From positions 1-53,291 of the forward strand of contig NZ_WAJR01000014.1 of assembly GCF_008831035.1 (NCBI RefSeq): 53,291 nt of DNA. Direction: 5' to 3'. The position numbers were made by a program, and so were the translations under genes. A model generated the notes under the pieces. That model made no database searches. It was not told the DNA's origin and saw nothing but the letters and a program-made list of their open reading frames with translations. The stretch is from Ellagibacter isourolithinifaciens (lineage in GTDB: Bacteria; Actinomycetota; Coriobacteriia; Coriobacteriales; Eggerthellaceae). Position 1 is the first letter of the stretch. Every line of letters begins with the position of its first letter. This document shows positions 17,351 to 25,216 of this stretch, piece after piece.

Positions 17351-18061
17351 CTATTCAGCAGCTTCGGTGTACGCGCGGGTCACGGAAGAATCGACCGCAA
17401 CGCCCGGGCCCATCGTAGAGGAGACGGAGATGGACTTCACATACTTGCCCTTGGCAGCAGCCGGCTTCATGCGAAGAACCTCGTCATAAACGGTGCCGTA
17501 GTTCTCAGCGAGCTGCTCAGCAGTGAAGCTGGCCTTGCCGAGAACAACATGAGCGATACCGTAACGGTCGGCGCGATACTCAACACGGCCGCCCTTGAGC
17601 TCCTTGATAGCCTTGGCAACATCGGTAGTCACCGTGCCGAGCTTGGGGTTCGGCATGAGACCGCGGGGGCCGAGGATCTTACCGAGACGGCCAACCTTGC
17701 CCATCTGGTCCGGAGTAGCCACAGCGGCGTCGAAGTTGAACTCGCCAGCCTGGATCTGCTGGGTGAGCTCCTCGGTGCCCACGATGTCGGCGCCAGCTTC
17801 CTTGGCAGCCTCAGCCATGGCGCCTTCGGCGAACACGGCAACGCGGACAGTCTTGCCAGAGCCGTTGGGCAGGGACACCGTGCCGCGGAGCTGCTGGTCA
17901 GCCTGGCGGGTGTCGATGCCGAGACGGAAGTGAACTTCCACGGTCTCGTCGAACTTCTTGGTGGCGACCTCCTTGATGACCTTCATAGCCTCAAGCGGGG
18001 CCACGGCCTCAGAAGGAACCTTCGCGATTGCCTCGCGATAAGCCTTGGATTTCTTAGCCAT
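17351..18061 (-). CDS. rplA: 50S ribosomal protein L1
   Basis: A 236-residue L1 of normal length, recognised from KVPSEAVAPLEAMKVIKEVATKKFDETVE, read in two parts, and the signature LGKILGPRGLMPNPKLGTV with the GTVT segment. L1 binds 23S rRNA at the L1 stalk and, in many bacteria, represses rplKA translation by binding its own mRNA leader. It is the last gene of the operon, 67 bases after rplK, and a terminator follows. Confidence 0.97.
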   Translation of the reverse strand: MAKKSKAYREAIAKVPSEAVAPLEAMKVIKEVATKKFDETVEVHFRLGIDTRQADQQLRGTVSLPNGSGKTVRVAVFAEGAMAEAAKEAGADIVGTEELTQQIQAGEFNFDAAVATPDQMGKVGRLGKILGPRGLMPNPKLGTVTTDVAKAIKELKGGRVEYRADRYGIAHVVLGKASFTAEQLAENYGTVYDEVLRMKPAAAKGKYVKSISVSSTMGPGVAVDSSVTRAYTEAAE

Positions 18062-18128
18062 TCTTTAAATCCTTTCGTGGTATTGGCGAGTTGTTAGCTC
18101 TTCCACTTAAACAAACAGGTAGGTGCGA

Positions 18129-18620
18129 TTAGGCATTGCCCTGGAGCATTGCGGCGACCTTGCGAGAAGGAACGTACTTGATCTTCATCTCGCGGCCCTC
18201 GATACGAACGCCCATGGAACGAGCGGTGCCGGCAATGATTTCCTTCGCGGCATCGATATCGTTGGCGTTCAGGTCGGGGAGCTTGATCTCGGCAATTTCC
18301 GTGAGCTGAGCGTCGGTCAGCGTGCCGACAGTCTTCAGCTGGGGAATGCCGGAGCCGCTCTTAATGCCGAGCTTCTCCTTGATGAGCACGGCCGCGGGCG
18401 GAGTCTTGCACACGAAGGTAAAGGACTTGTCCTCGTAAACCGTAATCTCAACAGGGATGATGGTGCCGGACTGGTCCTGCGTCTGAGCGTTGAACGCCTG
18501 GCAGAACTGCATGATGTTGACACCCTGCGCACCAAGAGCAGGGCCTACCGGCGGAGCCGGGTTGGCAGCGCCAGCCGGAATTTGCAGCTTGACGAAGCCG
18601 GTTTGCTTCTTTTCAGCCAT
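18129..18620 (-). CDS. rplK: 50S ribosomal protein L11 with C-terminal extension
   Basis: A 163-residue L11. The N-terminal domain has [20 protein letters not shown], and the rRNA-binding domain ends at [10 protein letters not shown], where most L11 proteins stop (about 142 residues). About 20 further residues follow, with a basic core ([17 protein letters not shown]). L11 forms the stalk base with L10/L12 at the GTPase centre. The frame of the extension is open with no sign of frameshift, so it is probably real. The long leader between nusG and rplK (18621-18732) may hold the L1 control site. Confidence 0.95.
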   Translation of the reverse strand: MAEKKQTGFVKLQIPAGAANPAPPVGPALGAQGVNIMQFCQAFNAQTQDQSGTIIPVEITVYEDKSFTFVCKTPPAAVLIKEKLGIKSGSGIPQLKTVGTLTDAQLTEIAEIKLPDLNANDIDAAKEIIAGTARSMGVRIEGREMKIKYVPSRKVAAMLQGNA

Positions 18621-18732
18621 CTGTACTACCTTTCAGATGAATCACTTACTGGTTACTCTCTATCGCAAAGCATATACACGGTGAGAAGCCCCGGTCCACG
18701 CGGGCACCGACGCATACGCTAGTGCACTCAAC
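18621..18732 (-). promoter_or_regulatory. nusG-rplK intergenic leader, candidate L1 autoregulation site
   Basis: This 112-base spacer is unusually long for the operon. It contains CGGTG (18679-18683) paired with CACCG (18705-18709) and an inner GCCC/GGGC pair, giving an interrupted stem-loop. L1-type feedback on rplKA is known in other bacteria; the match here rests on position and structure only. Confidence 0.35.
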
Positions 18733-19263
18733 TTAAATGCGAGCGACCTGATCGAAGGAAAGTTCGACCGGTGTTTCGCGACCGAAGATGGATACCATGA
18801 CCTTCACCTTGCCGGATTCAGGCGCAACCTCGGAGATAACGCCATCGAACTCGGCCAGAGGACCGGAAACCACCTTGATAGTCTGACCCACTTCCAACGT
18901 GGTGGAAGTCTTCTTCGGAGCCTCATGGCTCGTGCGCTTCATGATCTTGTTGTACTCATCGCGCGTGAGCGGAGCGGGCTTACCATCACTACCGACAAAA
19001 CCCGTAACACCAGGGGTGTTGCGAACCGCAGCCCAGCTACGGTCATCGAGCTCCATACGGACGAGAACATAGCCGGGGAAAACCTTCTTCTCGCTTTCCA
19101 CGCGGCGACCGCCCTCTTTGATCTCAGTCACCATCTCCGTGGGGATCTCAATTGCGAACACGTTGTTCTCAAGCCCCATGGTCTCGACACGAATCTCAAG
19201 ATTGGTCTTGACCTTATTTTCATAGCCAGAATACGTGTGCAGCACATACCACTTCTTCGACAT
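18733..19263 (-). CDS. nusG: Transcription termination/antitermination factor NusG
   Basis: A 176-residue NusG. The NGN domain begins KKWYVLHTYSGYENKVKTNLE, read in two parts, and includes FPGYVLVRMELDDRSWAAVRN. The KOW domain at the C-terminus contains GPLAEFDGVISEV and RETPVELSFDQV. NusG travels with RNA polymerase and links it to Rho or the ribosome. It starts three bases after the secE stop, a conserved pairing. There is no domain II insertion as seen in some actinobacteria. Confidence 0.96.
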   Translation of the reverse strand: MSKKWYVLHTYSGYENKVKTNLEIRVETMGLENNVFAIEIPTEMVTEIKEGGRRVESEKKVFPGYVLVRMELDDRSWAAVRNTPGVTGFVGSDGKPAPLTRDEYNKIMKRTSHEAPKKTSTTLEVGQTIKVVSGPLAEFDGVISEVAPESGKVKVMVSIFGRETPVELSFDQVARI

Positions 19264-19266
19264 GAC

Positions 19267-19689
19267 TTAAGCTCCCAGCCCCGAGACAAAGACGAGCAAC
19301 GGCGTGGCAATCAAGTTGTCGAGAACAGCAACGTAGACACCGAAGAAAATCAAAGCGCAGACAACAACGACGCTCCAACGCGCAACATCCTGCTTCGTCG
19401 GCCACGTAACGCGCTTCATCTCAGCCTTCACATCGCGGAAGAACTGGAAACGCTTCTTTTTGGGCTTCGCGTCCTTTTTGTCCTTGGAGACAGCTTTAGC
19501 CGCCGATTTCTCAGCGGTTTCCTTTGAATCTGTATCCTTTTTAAACAAAGAACGCTTCGGCTTCTCCTCGGCAACCTCTTTCACATTCTCAGAGGCTGGC
19601 GATTCGTTTCCGAGCTCCTCGCGCGCCTGCTTGCGCTGGGCACGAGCAGCGGAAGCCTTCGCTCGTTGAGTCTTAGATTTCTTTGCCAT
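19267..19689 (-). CDS. secE: Preprotein translocase subunit SecE with basic N-terminal extension
   Basis: A 140-residue SecE. The conserved part is C-terminal: an amphipathic stretch FFRDVKAEMKRVTWPTKQDV followed by one membrane helix (VVVVCALIFFGVYVAVLDN). The first 70 residues are a Lys/Ala/Glu-rich, probably disordered tail, which makes the protein about twice the length of minimal SecE. SecE clamps SecY in the Sec channel. It lies between tRNA-Trp and nusG as in many actinobacteria. Confidence 0.93.
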   Translation of the reverse strand: MAKKSKTQRAKASAARAQRKQAREELGNESPASENVKEVAEEKPKRSLFKKDTDSKETAEKSAAKAVSKDKKDAKPKKKRFQFFRDVKAEMKRVTWPTKQDVARWSVVVVCALIFFGVYVAVLDNLIATPLLVFVSGLGA

Positions 19690-19736
19690 GTGCTTCCTTT
19701 ATTCGGGAATATATCATTCCTTCTAAACGCCAAACA

Positions 19737-19756
19737 AGCAGCCTTTCAAGGCTGCT
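19737..19756 (-). repeat. Perfect hairpin between tRNA-Trp and secE
   Basis: AGCAGCCTT, a 2-base loop and AAGGCTGCT form a 9-bp stem. On the transcribed strand it is followed by TTGTTTGG, a weak U-run. It may be a partial terminator or a processing signal that separates the tRNA from the secE message. Confidence 0.55.
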
Positions 19757-19771
19757 CGCATACGACAAGCT

Positions 19772-19847
19772 GGCAGGCCAGGAGGGACTCGAACCCCCAA
19801 CAAACGGTTTTGGAGACCGCCGCTCTACCAATTGGAGCTACTGGCCT
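19772..19847 (-). tRNA. tRNA-Trp (anticodon CCA)
   Basis: A complete cloverleaf on the minus strand: acceptor AGGCCAG pairs with CTGGCCT, the anticodon loop is T-C-CCA-A-A, the T-loop is GTTCGAG, and the discriminator G is followed by an encoded CCA. It lies between rpmG and secE. Confidence 0.95.
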
Positions 19848-19870
19848 GTACCTGATTCTAGACCGATCCT

Positions 19871-20020
19871 CTAACGAGTTTCGCGATGCACAGTGTGCTT
19901 ACCGCACCACTTGCAATACTTGTTAAACTCAAGACGGTCGGGGTTGTTCTGCTTGTTCTTCTTGGTCGTGTAGTTGCGGCGCTTGCACTCAGTGCAGGCC
20001 AGGGTGACCAACGTACGCAT
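19871..20020 (-). CDS. rpmG: 50S ribosomal protein L33
   Basis: A 49-residue L33 starting [17 protein letters not shown]. It keeps the zinc-binding C+ form, with CTEC at 9-12 and CKWC at 36-39, and ends VHRETR. AAAAGGAG precedes the ATG. It lies between tuf and tRNA-Trp. The gene is too short for many ORF callers, but family match and context make it certain. Confidence 0.96.
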   Translation of the reverse strand: MRTLVTLACTECKRRNYTTKKNKQNNPDRLEFNKYCKWCGKHTVHRETR

Positions 20021-20079
20021 TAATAACTCCTTTTACCAATCACTTCTAGCAAGCTGTCGCATACACATGAATTCGAACA

Positions 20080-20109
20080 GCGAGGGGATACTATATCGCA
20101 TCCCCTCGC
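20080..20109 (-). repeat. Perfect hairpin between tuf and rpmG
   Basis: GCGAGGGGAT (20080-20089) pairs with ATCCCCTCGC (20100-20109) across a 10-base loop. No U-run follows on the minus strand, so it is more likely an RNase site or partial attenuator that sets the tuf to rpmG ratio than a full terminator. Confidence 0.55.
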
Positions 20110-20131
20110 CATAAGCAACTACAAACTTAAG

Positions 20132-21334
20132 TTACTTGATGATCTTGGTCACGCGACCGGAACCAACGGTGCGGCCACCCTCGCGGATAGCGAAACGGAG
20201 GCCTTCCTCCATGGCGACCGGGTGGATGAGCTCAGCGGTAATGGTGACATTGTCGCCAGGCATGACCATCTCGGTGCCCTCGGGCAGGTGCGCAACACCG
20301 GTGATGTCGGTGGTGCGGAAGTAGAACTGCGGACGATAGCCATCGAAGAACGGGGTGTGACGGCCGCCTTCTTCCTTGGTAAGGATGTAGACCTGGCCCT
20401 CGAACTCCTGATGCGGGGTAACCGAACCCGGCTTGCAGAGAACCTGGCCGCGCTCGATGTCCTCGCGCTTGATGCCGCGGAGCAGGCAGCCGATGTTATC
20501 GCCAGCCTGAGCCTCGTCGAGCAGCTTACGGAACATTTCGATGCCAGTGCAGACCGTGTTCTGCGTCTCCTTGATACCAACGATCTCCAGCGGGTCGTTG
20601 ACATGCAGAACGCCGCGCTCAACACGACCAGTAGCAACGGTACCACGGCCGGTAATGGTCATGGTGTCCTCAACAGCCATCAGGAACGGCTTGTCGACGT
20701 CGCGCTCCGGAGTCGGGATGTACTCATCGACAGCATCCATGAGGTCCCAAATCTTCTGCTGCCACTCGGGGTCGCCCTCGAGAGCCTTGAGTGCAGAGCC
20801 CTTGATGATCGGCAGGTCGTCTCCAGGGAACTCGTACTCGTTGAGGAGCTCACGAGTTTCCATTTCGACGAGCTCGATGAGCTCTTCGTCGTCGACCATG
20901 TCGCACTTGTTCAGGAACACAACGATGTAGGGAACGCCAACCTGACGGGCGAGCAGGATGTGCTCGCGGGTCTGGGCCATCGGGCCGTCGGTAGCAGCGA
21001 TAACGAGAATCGCGCCGTCCATCTGAGCAGCACCGGTAATCATGTTCTTGACGTAGTCAGCATGGCCCGGGCAGTCAACGTGTGCATAGTGACGCTTGTC
21101 GGTTTCGTACTCGATGTGAGCAATCGAAATGGTGATACCGCGCTCGCGCTCTTCAGGAGCCTTATCGATGTCCTCGAAAGCCGTGAAGTCCGCATGGGCA
21201 GTACCATGAGACCCGTCGTTCATGGACAGGGTCTTGGAAATGGCTGCCGTCAGCGTGGTCTTACCATGGTCGACGTGGCCGATCGTACCAATGTTAACAT
21301 GCGGCTTGGTACGCTCGAACTTCTCCTTTGCCAT
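20132..21334 (-). CDS. tuf: Translation elongation factor Tu
   Basis: A 400-residue EF-Tu of full length. G1 is [11 protein letters not shown], the switch regions include [15 protein letters not shown]3 is DCPGHADY and G4 is NKCD. Domains II and III follow, with [13 protein letters not shown], and the end is [12 protein letters not shown]. It delivers aminoacyl-tRNA to the ribosome. It lies in the classic tRNA-tuf operon, 82 bases after tRNA-Met, with a strong AAGGAGG ribosome site. Confidence 0.98.
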   Translation of the reverse strand: MAKEKFERTKPHVNIGTIGHVDHGKTTLTAAISKTLSMNDGSHGTAHADFTAFEDIDKAPEERERGITISIAHIEYETDKRHYAHVDCPGHADYVKNMITGAAQMDGAILVIAATDGPMAQTREHILLARQVGVPYIVVFLNKCDMVDDEELIELVEMETRELLNEYEFPGDDLPIIKGSALKALEGDPEWQQKIWDLMDAVDEYIPTPERDVDKPFLMAVEDTMTITGRGTVATGRVERGVLHVNDPLEIVGIKETQNTVCTGIEMFRKLLDEAQAGDNIGCLLRGIKREDIERGQVLCKPGSVTPHQEFEGQVYILTKEEGGRHTPFFDGYRPQFYFRTTDITGVAHLPEGTEMVMPGDNVTITAELIHPVAMEEGLRFAIREGGRTVGSGRVTKIIK

Positions 21335-21416
21335 TCTTTTCCTCCTTATTTTGGTTTTCGCTTAAGCAAAAACGTAATAAACAACGACGCGCCCATAAAG
21401 GACGCGCTAATATCAA

Positions 21417-21493
21417 TGGTAGCGGTGACTGGATTCGAACCAGTGACGCCACGGGTATGAACCGTGTGCTCTAACCAACTGAGCTACACCGCC
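21417..21493 (-). tRNA. tRNA-Met (anticodon CAT)
   Basis: A 77-nt cloverleaf with acceptor GGCGGTG pairing with CACCGCT, anticodon loop TTCATAC, an encoded CCA and discriminator A. It pairs at the first acceptor position and lacks the three-G anticodon stem of an initiator, so it is the elongator form or, less likely, the tRNA-Ile2 form read after lysidine modification. Confidence 0.92.
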
Positions 21494-21502
21494 GTAAAAG
21501 AC

Positions 21503-21578
21503 TGGTGCCTGCTACCAGATTCGAACTGGTGACCTCTTCGTTACCAACGAAGTGCTCTACCGACTGAGCTAAACAGGC
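21503..21578 (-). tRNA. tRNA-Thr (anticodon GGT)
   Basis: A 76-nt cloverleaf: acceptor GCCTGTT with AGCAGGC, anticodon loop TTGGTAA, T-loop GTTCGAA, encoded CCA. Nine bases separate it from tRNA-Met. Confidence 0.95.
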
Positions 21579-21583
21579 AATCA

Positions 21584-21668
21584 TGGTGGGCGCGCTAGGA
21601 TTCGAACCTAGGTAGACAGAGTCAACGGGTTTACAGCCCGTCCCCTTTAACCACTCGGGCACACGCCC
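21584..21668 (-). tRNA. tRNA-Tyr (anticodon GTA)
   Basis: An 85-nt tRNA with a long variable arm. Acceptor GGGCGTG pairs with CGCGCCC, the anticodon loop is CTGTAAA, and CCA is encoded. It is the first gene of the tRNA-tuf operon. Confidence 0.95.
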
Positions 21669-21745
21669 ATGATCGACGCTTAATTCATGTGTATTTATCA
21701 AGCTGCCGCCCGCTTTTTGCCGTCCCCGGCGCAGCGAGCAAGAGA

Positions 21746-21774
21746 ATATTACGGTAGGCTGGGGTAGCTGTCAA
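21746..21774 (-). promoter_or_regulatory. Strong promoter of the tRNA-tuf-secE-nusG-rplKA operon
   Basis: On the minus strand: a consensus -35 TTGACA (21774-21769), a 17-base spacer and TAATAT (21751-21746). The predicted start lies about 70 bases before tRNA-Tyr. This is the best sigma-70-type promoter in the window, as expected for translation genes. Confidence 0.85.
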
Positions 21775-21964
21775 TACCTTACACGCCTCCGGGCGTATCT
21801 ATTCATTATTCCTTCGCAAATCGCACCATATGCAAAGTTGTGCCACATATGACCTGGTGTTATGAATTGAACGCTTCCCCGCCTGCGAGCGTTATCCCTA
21901 CGTGTTATTATAAATATGCTTTTGCCAAACGAACACCAGCATGCTCAACCAAGGAGGTTCCTCA

Positions 21965-23089
21965 GTGAGCGAGCATACGAACACACTATCAAGGCGAGCG
22001 TTTATCGGTACAGCGGCAGCAGCAGGTGCTGTCACGATGGCCGCTCCGAATATCGCATTCGGCGCCACGGCAGCTGAAAAGCAGGCCGAAGCCGATGCCG
22101 TTCGCAATCAGTTGATCAGCCTTCAGGCTGACTTGGAAACCGCTACAGATAATTACTATGGCGCGTTGGACGAGCAGCAAGCTGCCCAAGACGCCATGGC
22201 GGCTGAGCAGGCCAAGATCGACGACACGAACGCTCAAATCCAAGAGTTGCAGGGTAAGCTCTCTACTCGTGCGCGCAGCATGTACCGCACGGGATCCGCG
22301 AGCTTCCTCGATTTCGTTTTGGGAGCAACCTCGTTCGATGAATTCACATCGAACTGGGATTTGCTCACGCAGATGAACAACAACGACTCCGAAATGGTCG
22401 ACACCTCTAAACAGTTGCGAGAGCAGCTGCAGGCCTCCAAGGACGAATACGCGCGTCAAGAGCAGATCGCAGCTGACAAAGCTGCTGAAGCCGCGCAAAT
22501 CCAGCAGGAGGTCCAAGCAAAGGTCGACCAGGCCACAGAGCTTGTCAACTCACTTGATGCCGAAGCCAAGGAGCTCCTCGAGCAAGAGCAGGCCGCGGCA
22601 GCAGCGGCCGCGGCAGCTGAAGCGGCGGCGGCAGCGAACCGGAACAACGGTTCCGGCGGCGGCAGCTCGAGCGGTGGCGGGTCAAGCAGCGGCGGTGGCT
22701 CCAGCAGTGGCGGCGGTTACACTGGCGGCAGCTCCGATGTCCCCTCCTATGGTTCGGTTGTCGACTACGCCATGTCGCGCATCGGCTGCCCGTATGTGTG
22801 GGGTGCCGAAGGTCCGAACGCCTTCGACTGCTCCGGACTCGTGCGCTGGGCATATTTGCAAGTTGGCATTTCCCTTCCGCATCAAAGCGAGGCGCTTTAC
22901 AACTGCGCATCATGGCGTGGGCCTGTTTCTGAAGCTCGCCCGGGTGATGTTCTCTGGCGCAGTGGGCACGTGGGAATTGCCGTGAGCTACGGTGGATCTC
23001 ATTATGTGCACGCTCCCACGTTCGGAGCTTACGTGCGAGACACCGACGCTCTTTCGTGGTCGGGATTCACTCATGCGCTGAGGTTCTAA
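21965..23089 (+). CDS. Tat-exported NlpC/P60 peptidoglycan hydrolase with coiled-coil domain
   Basis: A 374-residue secreted protein. A twin-arginine signal (LSRRAFIG, R10-R11) ends near AFGATA. Residues 38-210 are Gln/Ala-rich coiled coil, followed by an Ala-rich stretch and a Gly-Ser linker (about 219-256). An NlpC/P60 cysteine peptidase domain ends the protein, with Cys289 in FDCSGLVRWAY, His335 in SGHVGIAV and a third His at 346 or 349. It probably cuts peptide stems of peptidoglycan during cell separation, like RipA-type enzymes. The GTG at 21965 has a perfect AAGGAGG site; the in-frame ATG at 21941 lies upstream of that site and is unlikely. It is a monocistronic gene followed by a terminator. 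Confidence 0.92.
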   Translation: MSEHTNTLSRRAFIGTAAAAGAVTMAAPNIAFGATAAEKQAEADAVRNQLISLQADLETATDNYYGALDEQQAAQDAMAAEQAKIDDTNAQIQELQGKLSTRARSMYRTGSASFLDFVLGATSFDEFTSNWDLLTQMNNNDSEMVDTSKQLREQLQASKDEYARQEQIAADKAAEAAQIQQEVQAKVDQATELVNSLDAEAKELLEQEQAAAAAAAAAEAAAAANRNNGSGGGSSSGGGSSSGGGSSSGGGYTGGSSDVPSYGSVVDYAMSRIGCPYVWGAEGPNAFDCSGLVRWAYLQVGISLPHQSEALYNCASWRGPVSEARPGDVLWRSGHVGIAVSYGGSHYVHAPTFGAYVRDTDALSWSGFTHALRF

Positions 23090-23112
23090 GTCTCTCACTA
23101 TAAGATGCATTC

Positions 23113-23153
23113 AACGCCCCCGCTTCTTCAAGGAGAAACGGGGGCGTTCTTTA
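23113..23153 (+). terminator. Terminator of the NlpC/P60 gene
   Basis: AACGCCCCCG (23113-23122) pairs with CGGGGGCGTT (23139-23148), followed by TCTTTAT. Confidence 0.8.
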
Positions 23154-23311
23154 TACTACTAAGGCAATAGCTGCATTAATAGGCTGGGAAAGCGTAGATT
23201 TATAGCATTAGGGCGCGCGCCTCGGTTCCCTGCTCGCCTTCTCTGTGACAAATTGGGGTGACTTCATCTCCCGCAGAACGGGAAGCGCTCATCACATTTT
23301 GCCTCATAAAC

Positions 23312-23343
23312 AAAACGGCCCGCTGTCTGCACAGGGGCCGTTT
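23312..23343 (-). terminator. Terminator of putP
   Basis: AAACGGCCC and GGGCCGTTT form a 9-bp stem; on the minus strand TTTTGTTT follows. It starts about 25 bases after the putP stop. Confidence 0.7.
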
Positions 23344-23367
23344 CTCTCAATTGGTGTCGAAGGTGCG

Positions 23368-24930
23368 CTACACGTCGAGATCCATGTAGGTATCGAATTC
23401 CTTCTCGATTTCCTCGGAAGGCTTCTTCGTGAGCAGCGAGACCACCACGATGGCGATGCAGGCGAACACGAATGCCGGCAAGAGCTCATATACGCCGAAC
23501 CAGCCGCCGAGGGGTTTCACCAGATTATGCCACGCGAAGACCGACGCAGCACCGACGAGCATACCGGCGATACCACCTTGCAGCGTCGTGCGCTTCCAGT
23601 ACAGGGAGAACAGCACGAGGGGGCCAAACGACGCACCGAAGCCCGCCCATGCGTAGGACACGACGTTGAAGATGGACGAGTTGGAATCCATCGCGATGAT
23701 GATGCCGAACAGAAGAACGGCCGCCAAGGTGAAACGGGCGACGATCATAACCTGGCGATCGGTCGCGTCGCGCTTGATCAGGCCCTTGAAGATGTTCGTT
23801 GCGACCGCCGAGCCGGAAATGAGCAGATAGGAAGACGAGGAGCTCATCGCCGCGGCGAAGATACCCGAAACGACGAGGCCACAGGCGAAGGATGGCAGAA
23901 TCATGCGCGAGAGCACGACGAAGACGTTTTCCGCGGCAGACTGTGTGAGGAACTCCGTCGGGATGACCGCGCGTCCGATAAGGCCAATGCACACCGCACT
24001 CGAAAGTGACACCACCAGCCAGATCATCGCGATAATGCGGGACTTCTTGATTTCGTCGGAATGACGCACGCTCATGAAGCGCACGAGCACCTGGGGCATA
24101 CCGAAGTATCCCAGGCCCCACGCGAGACCCGACACGATGGTGATGAGCCCGTACTCCCCCGCTGCTCCGAACAGCGGTGCGCCGTTCTCGACGACTTGAT
24201 TGCCCGCCGCATCGAGAATTGGGGTTGCAATCTGCGTGCCCGAAAGGTATCCGGGGATATCCTGCAGGAAAGCGACCGTGTTCTCAACGCCGCCCGCCTG
24301 CGCGACGCTGCCGATGAACACCGTGGCAAGTGCGAAGAACATGAGCGTGCCCTGGATAAGGTCGGTCGTGCAGACGGAGAGATATCCGCCGACGAACGTG
24401 TAGAGGAACACGATGATGGCACCGAGCACCATCATCGTCGCGTAGTCGAGCCCGAAGAGCGTCGAGAACAGCTTACCGCAGGTCACAAAGCAGCTTCCCG
24501 TGTAAATCGAGAAGAAAACGAGCGTGATGATTGCCGCGATTGTCATGAGAACATGCTTGTTGTCGTGGAAGCGGTTCGAGAAGAAGTCGGGGACGGTGAT
24601 GGAATTGTTCGCCACCTCAGAGTACTTGCGCAGACGCTTCGCCACGAACTTCCAATTGAGATACGTGCCGATCGCAAGGCCGATTGCCGTCCACATGGCG
24701 TCCGACGCGCCCGTGAAGTACGCGACGCCGGGAAGGCCCATGAGCAGCCATCCGGACATGTCCGACGCTTCCGCGGAAAGCGCCGTGAGCCACGGGCCGA
24801 GCCCGCGACCGCCGAGAAAGTACGCCTCGCTTGAGGCGTTCGACTTCTTCGCATAGACGAAGCCGATGAGCACAACGACGATGAAATACAGAAGCATCGC
24901 CAGGAGTACCCAAAAATCACCAGTAACCAT
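23368..24930 (-). CDS. putP: Sodium/proline symporter
   Basis: A 520-residue sodium:solute symporter with about 13 membrane segments. The N-terminal part closely follows PutP: YFLGGRGLGPWLTALSAEASDMSGWLLMGLPG, quoted here as one family block of which the essential Asp is in SDMSGW. It also has NWKFVAKRLR and VPDFF. PutP imports proline with sodium for osmoprotection or as a carbon source. The ATG at 24930 has GAGAGGG six bases upstream; in-frame ATGs further up (24936, 24972) fit worse. No proline dehydrogenase gene is nearby, so an osmotic or nutritional role cannot be told apart. Confidence 0.9.
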   Translation of the reverse strand: MVTGDFWVLLAMLLYFIVVVLIGFVYAKKSNASSEAYFLGGRGLGPWLTALSAEASDMSGWLLMGLPGVAYFTGASDAMWTAIGLAIGTYLNWKFVAKRLRKYSEVANNSITVPDFFSNRFHDNKHVLMTIAAIITLVFFSIYTGSCFVTCGKLFSTLFGLDYATMMVLGAIIVFLYTFVGGYLSVCTTDLIQGTLMFFALATVFIGSVAQAGGVENTVAFLQDIPGYLSGTQIATPILDAAGNQVVENGAPLFGAAGEYGLITIVSGLAWGLGYFGMPQVLVRFMSVRHSDEIKKSRIIAMIWLVVSLSSAVCIGLIGRAVIPTEFLTQSAAENVFVVLSRMILPSFACGLVVSGIFAAAMSSSSSYLLISGSAVATNIFKGLIKRDATDRQVMIVARFTLAAVLLFGIIIAMDSNSSIFNVVSYAWAGFGASFGPLVLFSLYWKRTTLQGGIAGMLVGAASVFAWHNLVKPLGGWFGVYELLPAFVFACIAIVVVSLLTKKPSEEIEKEFDTYMDLDV

Positions 24931-25029
24931 TTTCATCCCTCTCGATAGCCGAATAGGCGAATTATACGGCATACTTTTCCCGACTAAAGTGATATTTCGG
25001 TCGCTGTGTGTACGATTCGCGAAACGGCG

Positions 25030-25066
25030 ACCCTTTCGCTCTCTTTAGTAAAGAGCATGAAAGGGT
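25030..25066. repeat. Nested inverted repeat between putP and the aminotransferase gene
   Basis: ACCCTTT (25030-25036) pairs with AAAGGGT (25060-25066), and inside it CTCTTT (25041-25046) pairs with AAAGAG (25050-25055). It lies in the 286-base divergent region. It could be an operator for putP or a transcript hairpin; no U-run follows. Confidence 0.45.
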
Positions 25067-25127
25067 GTTTGAGTGGTGTCGATACCTGCGATACGCGAGG
25101 ATGCCGAGGATTTCTCGCAATTGAAAC

Positions 25128-25156
25128 TTGTCGCATCGCGCGTGCAAACGTAATAT
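25128..25156 (+). promoter_or_regulatory. Candidate promoter of the aminotransferase gene
   Basis: TTGTCG (25128-25133), a 17-base spacer and TAATAT (25151-25156), 60 bases before the start codon. Confidence 0.55.
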
Positions 25157-25216
25157 CAAAGTCAGCAAGATTCGCGGCGTGTCGCACGTTTCGCCGCACA
25201 CGGCAAAGGATGAGAA

